This document shows positions 1 to 7,126 of a stretch of 10,255 nucleotides of DNA, one piece after another. Source of the stretch: an uncultured Eubacteriales bacterium (lineage in GTDB: Bacteria > Bacillota > Clostridia > Lachnospirales > Anaerotignaceae); the NCBI GenBank assembly GCA_902406135.1, contig CABPCX010000037.1, forward strand, positions 1 to 10,255. The letters are read 5' to 3'. Position 1 is the stretch's first letter; each line of letters opens with the position of its first letter. Under the pieces are notes generated by a model that saw only the letters and a program-made list of their open reading frames with translations, had not been told where the DNA came from and searched no databases. Made by a program: the position numbers and the translations under genes.

Positions 1-419
1 AAAGTATCCGCTACGTTTCTGCTCTGTTTTTCGTCGGTAACTATATGATGACAGAGTTCATAGGTTATGTCGATTATTCTTGTTTCCCATGGTATGGTAT
101 ATAACGGCAGACTCACCCTGTTGCAGTAGTCAATTACCTCCGAAGGAACATCCTTTACATAGGGTCCCAGATTTATAACAAATCCGCACGCCCTGTATTC
201 ATGGAGTTTTTCCGCAAATTTTATGAGCCATCCCGTATTGTGGTTTTCCATTCCCGTAGTAAAAACAAGCTCATATCCATGCAGGAATCTGGGTACTTCG
301 CCGCCTTCTATGTAATGCACCCACTGCACCATGTTATCTATTCCCTTTTCTCCCGCAATGAGAGTCATTCCATAGTCCTTTTCGGTTCCCGCGCACAGCT
401 CGGCAAGGGTCAGCGCCAT
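1..419 (-). CDS. PucR-family transcriptional regulator, N-terminal part (3' end beyond window)
   Basis: This open frame starts with ATG at 419 and runs off the left edge with 139 codons visible. A GAGGAAGTGAG ribosome binding site stands just upstream. The visible part matches the N-terminal PucR (purine catabolism regulator-like) domain: WVHYIEGGEV at residues 33-42, ELVFTTGM at 50-57 and LPLYTIPWETRIID at 104-117 fit the conserved pattern of a V-x-W-x-H-x-x-E stretch, an E-L-V/L-x-T-T-G strand and a late L-P-hydrophobic segment. Full members of the family continue into a GGDEF-like CdaR region and a C-terminal helix-turn-helix that binds DNA; both would lie outside this window. Family members control purine, amino acid or other catabolic genes in the cytoplasm, and the ligand cannot be told from this part. 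The gene follows the rnpB terminator by only about 20 bases and has no obvious promoter of its own. The family call is good; the specific target is unknown. Confidence 0.85.
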   Translation of the reverse strand, partial: MALTLAELCAGTEKDYGMTLIAGEKGIDNMVQWVHYIEGGEVPRFLHGYELVFTTGMENHNTGWLIKFAEKLHEYRACGFVINLGPYVKDVPSEVIDYCNRVSLPLYTIPWETRIIDITYELCHHIVTDEKQSRNVADT

Positions 420-440
420 ATCTTCTCACTTCCTCATAAA

Positions 441-475
441 ACAAAACAGCGGCAGCCATTTATACATGGCGCCGC
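441..475 (-). terminator. Intrinsic terminator of rnpB
   Basis: Read on the minus strand, GCGGCGCCAT (475-466) pairs with ATGGC-T-GCCGC (459-449) around a six-base loop, with one bulged T, and is followed by the T-rich stretch TGTTTTGTTTT. It lies 16 bases after the 3' strand of the RNase P P1 helix, so it should end the rnpB transcript. The T-stretch runs almost directly into the ribosome binding site of the PucR-family gene. Confidence 0.85.
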
Positions 476-490
476 GCAGAAATCTTTTTT

Positions 491-825
491 GTGAGCAAGT
501 CTATGAGCCGGGTTCTGTCTTAAACAGTCATCTATCTTGGTACATTGTCGCCAATGTCATCATGCGGCCGCGTCAAAACGGGACGGGCAATCCCATGGTT
601 TTTATCGGGCCTTGCTTCAGGTGGGGTTTACAGAGCCTGTTTCGTTACCGAAACAGCGGTAAGCTCTTACCTTACCTTTCCACCCTTACCTGTATAAATA
701 CAGGCGGTTTATTTCTGTTGCACTATCCCTGGAGTCGCCTCCGCCGGCCGTTAACCGGCACCCTGCCCTACGAAGCCCGGACTTTCCTCACTTGATAATC
801 AAGCGCGACTGTTCGGCTTACTCAC
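491..825 (-). ncRNA. rnpB: RNase P RNA (bacterial class A type)
   Basis: This is the catalytic RNA of ribonuclease P, which with the RnpA protein removes the 5' leader from precursor tRNAs. On the minus strand the hallmark regions occur in order: GAGGAAAGTCCGGGCT (helix P4 5' strand, about 789-774), GGGCAGGGTGCC, GTGCAACAGAAA, AAGGGTGGAAAGGTAAGG (about 690-670), GAAGCAAGGCC, and ACAGAACCCGG (518-508) near the 3' end. The ends were set by helix P1: GTGAGTAAG at 825-817 pairs over nine positions with CTTGCTCAC at 499-491. This gives about 335 nucleotides, normal for the family. The 3' core has the class A (ancestral) layout, including a P15-P17 region with AAAAC at 602-598 pairing with GTTTT at 579-575, and a GCCC that can form P6 with the upstream GGGC. 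Mature ends may differ by a few bases. A promoter with its +1 expected at 825 and a downstream terminator flank it. Confidence 0.97.
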
Positions 826-831
826 CGGTTA

Positions 832-860
832 ATCTTAACACAAAAAACCGCCCCTTGCAA
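832..860 (-). promoter_or_regulatory. Sigma-A-type promoter of rnpB, overlapping the upstream terminator
   Basis: On the minus strand, TTGCAA (860-855) and TAAGAT (837-832) are separated by exactly 17 bases, a good spacing for the housekeeping sigma factor. The expected +1, seven bases after the -10 box, is the G at 825, which is also the first base of the P1 helix of RNase P RNA. That agreement is the main support. The -35 box lies inside the loop of the terminator of the nucleoside kinase gene. Confidence 0.7.
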
Positions 861-868
861 GGGCGGTC
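842..868 (-). terminator. Intrinsic terminator of the trmK-Nif3-kinase unit
   Basis: On the minus strand, ACCGCCC (867-861) pairs with GGGCGGT (853-847) across a seven-base loop TTGCAAG, followed by a run of six T. It begins 22 bases after the stop codon of the nucleoside kinase gene. The hairpin is GC-rich and has no mismatch. Confidence 0.92.
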
Positions 869-889
869 TTATTAAAATCTTATTCAGGC

Positions 890-2539
890 TTATACATGGA
901 ACACGCTTCCGCCAACAAATTCTCTTATAAGAGAGTTATTTGGTATGGGGTCAGCGGGTGCACTGAGGAAATATGCCAAAAACTTAATGAGTCTCTTTGC
1001 CGTAATATATTCCGGCATGGATTCGTCTATCTTATAAAGCAGAGGTTCGGCATACTGTTTTAATACGGCTATCTCGTATATTGTAGCCGAGTTAAACATT
1101 ACATCGGCATTTTCCTGGAAGGGGAATATATTTCTTTCCTCGCCCCTTGTAACATAGGGCCATGCCGATATGGTAGCCGCCGCGTCATTTCCCCTTGAAA
1201 GGTTATCCCTTACCATTCTCCTTAAAAGACGGCTGTCGGAAGTGGATATGAATTTATGATTATCCACATTGAGCTGGGTCATTGCGCTTATGAATATCTT
1301 GAACTTGTTTTCCGCCTTTATGGAAGGAGTAAGTTCGTCATTAAGGCCATGAATACCCTCTATTATCATTATTTCGTTTTCCTTGAGCTTTGTAAATTTG
1401 CCCTTATACTCCCTCATTCCCGTAACGAAATTATAACTGGGAAGCTCCACAGTCTTACCGGCTATGAGGTCGTTTATATCCCTGTTAAAAAGCTCTATAT
1501 CGATACAATTTATATTTTCATAGTCCCTGTTTCCAAACTCGTCCACGGGAGTATCTTCACGGTTTATGAAGTAGTCGTCCATGGATATGACGTGGGGTTT
1601 TATGCCAAGTACCCTCAGCTGTACGCCAAGTCTGTTGGCAAAGGACGTTTTTCCCGATGATGAGGGGCCTGCGATAAGGACAAGTTTTACGTCGTCTTTT
1701 CTATGATAAATCATATCGGCTATGCAGGCTACTTTCTTTTCGTGCAGAGCCTCATTTATTCTTACCAGCTCGCCAAACTGTCCGTTTACTATAACGTCGT
1801 TTAAGTCCGCCACATTTTTGACGTCCATAAGTCGGCTCCAGTCCATCTGCTCCATAAATACTTCCGTAATTTTATCAAATCTTTCGATTTCGGGAAGCAC
1901 CTCAACATTTTTGATTGACGGTACAGTAATGAGAAATCCCCTCTCAAAGGGCACAATATCATAGAGATATACACAGCCTGTGGAAGGTGCCATATATCCG
2001 TACAGATAGTCGTAGTAATTGTCTATTCTGTAAAGATTGATAATTGTATCCTTTCTGTATCTGTACAGCCTTACTTTATCGTAGTGGCCGCAGTCAGCAA
2101 GTTTTCTTATGGCTTCTTCGTGGGAAAGTCTTTCCCTTACTATGGGCATATCGGCCGCTATTATCTCGTCCATACGTTTCTTTCTTTTTGAAACGAGTTC
2201 GTCGTCAACGGCTGTCTCTCCCTTGTGTATTTCGCAGTAAAAATTCTTTTTAATGGAGTTTTCGATGACAGTCTCCGTGCCATGGCCAAGCACATCGTCA
2301 ACGGCCTTAAGCATTACCATACAAGCCGTCCTCATATATATGCTCATTCCCTCAGGATTTGTCATATCGATAAATTCTATCTCGTCTCCGTCGGAAACAT
2401 TTGATGTAAGCTCCTTAAGGGTATTTCCGACTTTAGCCGCCATTATAAGCTTTCCGGTATTATATTTTTTTGAAAGTTCCAGATAAGTAGTATCCTGAGA
2501 AACATTTAAAGTCTCTCCCATAACAGTAATTTCAACCAA
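890..2539 (-). CDS. Nucleoside (uridine-like) kinase with N-terminal TGS domain
   Basis: The product is a cytoplasmic P-loop kinase of the uridine kinase/phosphoribulokinase family, expected to phosphorylate a nucleoside with ATP or GTP. Numbered from the TTG at 2539 it has 549 residues. An N-terminal TGS (ubiquitin-like) domain covers roughly 2-60 (VEITVMGETLNV onward). A region at about 60-200 resembles the second additional domain of threonyl-tRNA synthetase. The kinase follows: Walker A GPSSSGKT at 291-298, DDYF at 321-324 and the Walker B-like IIEGIHGLN at 392-400. The protein is over twice the size of an ordinary uridine kinase (about 210 residues) because of the extra N-terminal half. 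I chose TTG because AAAGGA lies nine bases before it and it begins directly at the TGS strand. An in-frame ATG at 2581 would overlap the Nif3 gene by 26 bases and has a poor ribosome site. It is the last gene of its unit. The kinase fold is certain; the true substrate is not. Confidence 0.9.
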   Translation of the reverse strand: MVEITVMGETLNVSQDTTYLELSKKYNTGKLIMAAKVGNTLKELTSNVSDGDEIEFIDMTNPEGMSIYMRTACMVMLKAVDDVLGHGTETVIENSIKKNFYCEIHKGETAVDDELVSKRKKRMDEIIAADMPIVRERLSHEEAIRKLADCGHYDKVRLYRYRKDTIINLYRIDNYYDYLYGYMAPSTGCVYLYDIVPFERGFLITVPSIKNVEVLPEIERFDKITEVFMEQMDWSRLMDVKNVADLNDVIVNGQFGELVRINEALHEKKVACIADMIYHRKDDVKLVLIAGPSSSGKTSFANRLGVQLRVLGIKPHVISMDDYFINREDTPVDEFGNRDYENINCIDIELFNRDINDLIAGKTVELPSYNFVTGMREYKGKFTKLKENEIMIIEGIHGLNDELTPSIKAENKFKIFISAMTQLNVDNHKFISTSDSRLLRRMVRDNLSRGNDAAATISAWPYVTRGEERNIFPFQENADVMFNSATIYEIAVLKQYAEPLLYKIDESMPEYITAKRLIKFLAYFLSAPADPIPNNSLIREFVGGSVFHV

Positions 2540-2555
2540 ATGCCTCAATCCTTTC

Positions 2556-3359
2556 TCATATATGAACAAAGGGCTGCCCATTAACAGTAGTCTCTATGAC
2601 TTCAACATCTTTTATTCCTCTTGTATCCAGCTTTTTGCGGAGATACTGGGCTATAACGGGTACTATTATATTTTCTGTGGCATAATGTGTGGCATCAATA
2701 AGCGCTATCTTTTTATCAACGGCGTCCATGGCCTCGTGGTATCTTATATCCGAAGTTATGAAAACGTCACAGCCTTCTCTCACGGCGTCGTCCATAAACT
2801 CACCGCCCGCACCCGTACAGAGTGCCGCCTTTTCCACCTTTGAGCTGAGATTTCCTATTACCCTTACGGCATCAAGTCCAAGGGCTTCCTTTATTTTTAC
2901 GGAAAGCATTCCGAGGGTCATATCTCCCTCAAAGTAACCGATTTTTCCTATTCCGATACCGTCTTCGCAGCCCTCAGACAGCACCGTAAGATTTTTTAAG
3001 CCAATCATTTCAGCCAAAACATCATTGGTACCGCCCTTTGCCGCATCAAGATTAGTATGCGCCGCAAACATATTTATATTGTTTTTTATCAGTTTTATTA
3101 TTTTCCTTCCGTCGGGTCTGTCATAATTTATTTTTTTAACGGCGTGAAAAAGCAGTGGATGATGGGTAACTATCATATCCGCTCCCTTTTCTATGGCCTC
3201 GTCTATGACATCTTCCGTGGCGTCAAGGGCAACTATTATCTTTTTCACATCAGCGTCGGGGTCTCCTATATTAAGTCCCGGATTATCCCATTCTTCGGCA
3301 TATGCCGCCGGTGCCAGGTCCTCCATAAACCACATTATATCTCTGCATTTTACAGACAT
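2556..3359 (-). CDS. Nif3-like dinuclear metal centre protein (GTP cyclohydrolase I type 2 family)
   Basis: This 267-residue protein belongs to the widely conserved Nif3/YqfO/YbgI family, ring-shaped proteins with a two-metal site. A biochemical role is not settled; databases use the name GTP cyclohydrolase 1 type 2. The metal ligands expected for the family are present: THHP at 65-68 (H66, H67), HTNLDAAKGG at 101-110 (H101, D105), H208 in RYHE, and the C-terminal pair H225 and E229 in HYATEN. The length equals the short family form; the extra PII-like insert of longer homologues such as B. subtilis YqfO is absent. The ATG at 3359 lies within the end of trmK (10-base overlap) and is preceded by AAGGGGG at a good distance, which points to translational coupling. 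The trmK-Nif3 pairing after rpoD is common in Firmicutes and hints at a shared but undefined function. Confidence 0.95.
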   Translation of the reverse strand: MSVKCRDIMWFMEDLAPAAYAEEWDNPGLNIGDPDADVKKIIVALDATEDVIDEAIEKGADMIVTHHPLLFHAVKKINYDRPDGRKIIKLIKNNINMFAAHTNLDAAKGGTNDVLAEMIGLKNLTVLSEGCEDGIGIGKIGYFEGDMTLGMLSVKIKEALGLDAVRVIGNLSSKVEKAALCTGAGGEFMDDAVREGCDVFITSDIRYHEAMDAVDKKIALIDATHYATENIIVPVIAQYLRKKLDTRGIKDVEVIETTVNGQPFVHI

Positions 3360-4039
3360 TTATATACCCCCTTGCATATTTCCTTGTATTTTTTGAGGTC
3401 AGCCGTTCTTTTCTGGGAATTGCTTGTATCCGCCTCTTTAAGCTTTTCTATTATTTTATCCGTCTTTGCCATGTCCTTCAGGAGAAATTCCTTAAGCACG
3501 GCTTTTTTTCTTTCGATATTTATTTTTCCGAAAAGATAGTCCGCTTCATTATCATATTTTTCTCTTCCGCGCACAGCCCTGATAACATTATAGTATATTC
3601 CGTCTTCGAAAATCATATCTTCATCATCTATCTTAAATCCGATTTTATGCAGATATTTTCTTACTTTATCCACATCGGTCTGGGGCTGGAGAACAAGTTC
3701 GTTTATTTCTCCTGTCTTTTCAAGGCATTCGTCAAGTATCTCTATTATGAGCATTCCGCCCATTCCCGCAATGACAACGCCTTCCGTCTCATTCTGTTTC
3801 AGGGGCTTTAGACCGTCTCCAAGCCTTGTTTCTATCCTGCTTCCAAGGCCGTACATATTTATATTGCATTCCGCTCTCCTTACGGGCTCCCTGTTGACGT
3901 CACAGGCTATGGCCCTGTCTATGGCATCCTCCAGACAGAGATATATGGGTATGTATCCATGGTCCGTTCCTATGTCGGCTATGGTTCTGCTTGTTCTTAC
4001 AAATGAAGCGACTGTTTTCAGTCTTTCTGATATTTCCAT
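3350..4039 (-). CDS. trmK: tRNA (adenine22-N1)-methyltransferase TrmK
   Basis: TrmK uses S-adenosylmethionine to methylate N1 of adenine 22 in the D-loop of tRNAs, in the cytoplasm. The 229-residue product has the family's Rossmann-fold core: SAM-binding motif ADIGTDHGY at 21-29, an acidic strand ending ACDVNREP at 45-52, GDGL at 74-77, VIAGMGG at 89-95 and the LQPQ motif at 117-120. A charged helical tail (about 160-229) matches the C-terminal coiled coil of TrmK. Length is normal. The ATG at 4039 follows AGAGAGGTG at a suitable distance. The gene follows rpoD but is separated from it by a strong intrinsic terminator only 13 bases before its start codon, and it overlaps the Nif3 gene by 10 bases. 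B. subtilis has the same neighbourhood (sigA, trmK, yqfO), which supports the call. Confidence 0.94.
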   Translation of the reverse strand: MEISERLKTVASFVRTSRTIADIGTDHGYIPIYLCLEDAIDRAIACDVNREPVRRAECNINMYGLGSRIETRLGDGLKPLKQNETEGVVIAGMGGMLIIEILDECLEKTGEINELVLQPQTDVDKVRKYLHKIGFKIDDEDMIFEDGIYYNVIRAVRGREKYDNEADYLFGKINIERKKAVLKEFLLKDMAKTDKIIEKLKEADTSNSQKRTADLKKYKEICKGVYKCL

Positions 4040-4052
4040 AGGGCACCTCTCT

Positions 4053-4083
4053 AAAAAAGCCGTCCTTATTTATAAAGGACGGC
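4053..4083 (-). terminator. Intrinsic terminator after rpoD, directly before trmK
   Basis: On the minus strand, GCCGTCCTT (4083-4075) pairs perfectly over nine bases with AAGGACGGC (4067-4059) around the seven-base loop TATAAAT, followed by six T. It begins 10 bases after the rpoD stop codon. The run of T abuts the trmK ribosome binding site, leaving 13 bases to the trmK ATG. Confidence 0.93.
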
Positions 4084-4093
4084 AGCTTGATTT

Positions 4094-5173
4094 TTACTCC
4101 AGATAATCTTTGAGCTTTTTGCTTCTGCTGGGATGTCTAAGTTTTCTAAGCGCTTTCGCCTCGATCTGTCTTATTCTCTCTCTGGTTACGTTAAATTCTT
4201 TGCCGACCTCCTCAAGGGTTCTGGCACGTCCGTCCTCCAGTCCAAATCTGAGGGTAAGAACTTTTTTCTCCCTGTCGGTAAGAGTGTCCAGCACTTCCAT
4301 AAGCTGCTCTTTAAGCAGTGTAAATGCGGCAGCGTCTGCCGGAGCGGGTATATCGTCATCGGGGATAAAGTCTCCAAGGTGGCTGTCTTCCTCCTCACCG
4401 ATGGGTGTTTCAAGGGAAACGGGCTCCTGCGCTATCTTCATTATCTCTCTTACCTTATCAACAGGCATCTCCATTTCCTTGGCAAGCTCTTCAGCCGAAG
4501 GCTCCCTTCCAAGTTCCTGAACAAGCTGTCTTGATACTCTGATGAGCTTATTTATGGTCTCTACCATATGCACGGGTATACGTATGGTCCTTGCCTGATC
4601 TGCAATGGATCTTGTTATGGCCTGGCGTATCCACCATGTGGCATAGGTTGAGAACTTATATCCTTTACGGTAGTCGAATTTTTCTACTGCCTTTATAAGT
4701 CCGAGGTTTCCTTCCTGTATAAGGTCAAGGAAAAGCATACCTCTTCCCACATATCTCTTTGCTATACTTACAACAAGTCTGAGGTTGGCTTCAGCCAGCT
4801 TTTTCTTGGCAGCTTCGTCGCCCTCCTCCATTCTTTTTGCAAGCTCTGTTTCTTCCTCTGCGCTCAAAAGGGGCACTTTTCCGATTTCTTTAAGATACAT
4901 ACGGACAGGATCGTCAATATTTATACCTTCGGGAAGTGAAAGGTCTATGTCCTTTTCGACTTCTTCCTCAGCGTCGATATTTCCAATCATATCTATGCCC
5001 TGGCTTTCAAGGAACTCGTATACCTTGTCCATCTGTTCGGTATCAAGCTCAATATCGCCGAGGTAATCCATTATTTCTTTATATTCGAGCACACCTTTGT
5101 GGCTTTTGCCCATGGCGACAAGCTCTTTAAGTCTGGTCATTAATACGTTTTCTTCGCCGGATTTCAATTTCAA
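4094..5173 (-). CDS. rpoD: RNA polymerase primary sigma factor (RpoD/SigA)
   Basis: This is the housekeeping sigma factor that directs core RNA polymerase to -10/-35 promoters. At 359 residues it has the short Firmicutes form, without the large insert of proteobacterial RpoD. A reduced region 1.1 lies at about 12-60 ([13 protein letters not shown]). Region 1.2 starts with [17 protein letters not shown] at 88-103. Region 2 includes [19 protein letters not shown] (150-168) and the -10 recognition helix with [18 protein letters not shown] (173-190). Region 3 spans about 200-270. The region 4 helix-turn-helix with [20 protein letters not shown] (319-338) reads the -35 box. The start used is a TTG at 5173 near a strong AAGGGAAGGA site. 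TTG at 5167 (codon 3) is equally possible and better spaced from AAGGA; an ATG at 5140 has only a weak site. It lies 28 bases after dnaG, so the two should be co-transcribed, and it ends at a strong terminator. Confidence 0.98.
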   Translation of the reverse strand: MKLKSGEENVLMTRLKELVAMGKSHKGVLEYKEIMDYLGDIELDTEQMDKVYEFLESQGIDMIGNIDAEEEVEKDIDLSLPEGINIDDPVRMYLKEIGKVPLLSAEEETELAKRMEEGDEAAKKKLAEANLRLVVSIAKRYVGRGMLFLDLIQEGNLGLIKAVEKFDYRKGYKFSTYATWWIRQAITRSIADQARTIRIPVHMVETINKLIRVSRQLVQELGREPSAEELAKEMEMPVDKVREIMKIAQEPVSLETPIGEEEDSHLGDFIPDDDIPAPADAAAFTLLKEQLMEVLDTLTDREKKVLTLRFGLEDGRARTLEEVGKEFNVTRERIRQIEAKALRKLRHPSRSKKLKDYLE

Positions 5174-5201
5174 TCCTTCCCTTCTTAACTACTCAATATT
5201 G

Positions 5202-6989
5202 TTAACTGTCCGAAATCGTTATATACAATTCATCTAGTTTTCTTTTCACATCTATAAGTCTTTTTACCTCTTCGGCAGTGGAAGCCTTAGCCAAAAGACT
5301 ATCCGTATAATTTTTCTTAATCAGGCGCACATTTTCCGTGACGGCCTTCTCAAGTTTTGAAACATTATCTATATCATTTTTTACGGCAAATACCGCGGCT
5401 GCCGTATTCTGGTCCTCTATATTCTCAAAACAGCTCACCAGATCAGCCGGCACGCTTTTCCTGCCGCTTACGCTGTCATTGTAAATTCTTTCAGCCAGTG
5501 TTCTGTAAACTCCGTCCTCAAATTCTTCAGCCTTAAGCACCGAAAAAACAGCCTTTAAAACCTTATCGTTTTCAACTGCCATTGACAGTATCGTTTTCTG
5601 TGCCTCCGTTATTCCCTTTGGTCTTATATCTCTGCTTTCCTTATCGCTGTAGACACGTTTTCTCTTCTTTTCCGCTTCCATAAGGAATTCACTTTCCGAT
5701 GCGTCCCTTATCCTGCTTATTCTGCTTCTTAAAGCAGCCTCGTCTATGCCGCATACGGCAGCGGTTTCCTTGGTATATACGTCTCTTTCAATGTCGTTTG
5801 CGACATCGGCAAGTATTTTCGCGGCTTCATCCGCAAATCTTACCCTATGGTCCGCATTTTCCAAATTATAATTCTTTCCTGCACAGCCGATTCTGAATGT
5901 TATATGGCTGACAGCGTCAACAATAAGTTTTCCGAAAGCCTCTGCTCCGTACTTTTTGATAAACTCATCGGCATCCTTTGCCCCATTGACCTGGGTAACC
6001 TTAACATCAAATCCGTTGTTCACAAGTACGGGTATGGCTCTCAGCGCTGCCCTTGTTCCGGCTTCATCGCTGTCATACAGAAGTATTACACTGTCCGCAA
6101 GTTTTCTCAGGGTCCTTGCGTGGTCGTTATTGAAGGCCGTTCCAAGGCCCGCCACAACATTGGGAAATCCTGCCTGGTAAATGCTTATCATATCCATATA
6201 GCCTTCAACAAGTATTATTTCCTTTTTCCTTGCGGCTTTTGCAAAGTTCATACCATACAAAGTCCTGCTTTTATTGAAAACCACCGTTTCCGGTGAGTTC
6301 AGATATTTGGGCTCGCCCTTATCTATTACTCTTCCTCCAAAGGCAATGGGACGTCCCTGTAAATCAAATATGGGGAACATCAGCCTGTTGAAAAATCTGT
6401 CATACAGACCCTTTCCGTCCTTAGAAACCATTACCAGTCCGCTTTTTATCATAGCGTCGGTGGAAAAGCCTTTTTCCTTTAAATATCTGCAAAGGTGGTC
6501 CCTTCCCGAAGGAGCATATCCTATTCCGAACCTTTTTTGTATCTCCTCTTTAACGCCTCTTTCATTAAGGTATTTAAGGGCTCTTTCGCCGTTTCTGCTG
6601 TGGAGCGCCGCATAATAATACCTCCCCGCAGCCCTGTGCATCTCATATATCTGCTGTTTAAGCCTTTCAGCCCTTGCCGCTTCGGCGGAATATTCGGGCT
6701 CAGGCAGGGATATATGCGCTCTGTCTGCCAGTCTTTTAACCGCTTCGGGGAAATCACAGTTTTCCATACGCATAATAAAACTGTATACGTTTCCGCTCTC
6801 GCCGCATCCGAAACAATAGTAAAACTGCTTGTCCGCACTTACCGAAAAGGACGGTGTGGACTCATTATGAAACGGACACAGCCCAAAATAAGAGCTTCCC
6901 TTGGGTTTCAGCGCTATGTATTCGGAGATCACGCTCACTATATCGTTTTGTGTTCTTATCTCGTCAATAAGCTCCTGAGGATAAAGCAT
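5202..6989 (-). CDS. dnaG: DNA primase
   Basis: DnaG makes the short RNA primers needed for lagging-strand DNA synthesis at the replication fork, working with the DnaB-type helicase. The 595-residue protein has the complete three-part design. The N-terminal CHC2 zinc-binding domain has C38, H41, C59 and C62 (CPFH and CFGC). The central catalytic core has a TOPRIM fold with EGYMD at 262-266, DSDEAG at 306-311 and KDADE at 338-342 as metal-binding acidic motifs. The C-terminal part, about 440-595, is the less conserved helicase-binding domain. Length is normal for Firmicutes. The ATG at 6989 follows AGGTGG at a good distance. The gene is directly upstream of rpoD, the classic core of the macromolecular synthesis operon (here without rpsU). 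A consensus-like sigma-H promoter precedes it at 7019-7048. Confidence 0.98.
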   Translation of the reverse strand: MLYPQELIDEIRTQNDIVSVISEYIALKPKGSSYFGLCPFHNESTPSFSVSADKQFYYCFGCGESGNVYSFIMRMENCDFPEAVKRLADRAHISLPEPEYSAEAARAERLKQQIYEMHRAAGRYYYAALHSRNGERALKYLNERGVKEEIQKRFGIGYAPSGRDHLCRYLKEKGFSTDAMIKSGLVMVSKDGKGLYDRFFNRLMFPIFDLQGRPIAFGGRVIDKGEPKYLNSPETVVFNKSRTLYGMNFAKAARKKEIILVEGYMDMISIYQAGFPNVVAGLGTAFNNDHARTLRKLADSVILLYDSDEAGTRAALRAIPVLVNNGFDVKVTQVNGAKDADEFIKKYGAEAFGKLIVDAVSHITFRIGCAGKNYNLENADHRVRFADEAAKILADVANDIERDVYTKETAAVCGIDEAALRSRISRIRDASESEFLMEAEKKRKRVYSDKESRDIRPKGITEAQKTILSMAVENDKVLKAVFSVLKAEEFEDGVYRTLAERIYNDSVSGRKSVPADLVSCFENIEDQNTAAAVFAVKNDIDNVSKLEKAVTENVRLIKKNYTDSLLAKASTAEEVKRLIDVKRKLDELYITISDS

Positions 6990-7018
6990 TTTTCATTACC
7001 ACCTGTTCTGCCTTTTAT

Positions 7019-7048
7019 AAATTCGACACCATATGCCTAAAATCCTTC
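7019..7048 (-). promoter_or_regulatory. Putative sigma-H promoter of dnaG-rpoD
   Basis: On the minus strand, GAAGGATTT (7048-7040) and GTCGAATTT (7027-7019) are separated by 12 bases. Both blocks fit at every position the consensus I recall for B. subtilis sigma-H, RNAGGAWWW then 11-12 bases then RNNGAATWW. Transcription would begin near 7012, about 20 bases before the dnaG start codon and just upstream of its ribosome binding site. I found no good housekeeping promoter in the 137-base gap. In B. subtilis the sigA operon also has a sigma-H promoter, which makes the reading plausible, but it is a sequence match only. Confidence 0.55.
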
Positions 7049-7126
7049 TGTTTTCTCAATGTTTGTATACTTTCCCAAAAGGAACGCCGCTATTTAGCAA
7101 GTTGTTATTAAATATCCCCTCAGTTA

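Noticed and set aside
466..795. Plus-strand open frame of 109 codons
   Set aside because: It is antisense to the RNase P RNA, whose conserved blocks and paired ends explain the sequence; the frame has no ribosome site and no family resemblance.
4110..4534. Two overlapping plus-strand open frames
   Set aside because: Both are antisense to regions 3 and 4 of rpoD, with no ribosome site or recognisable domain.
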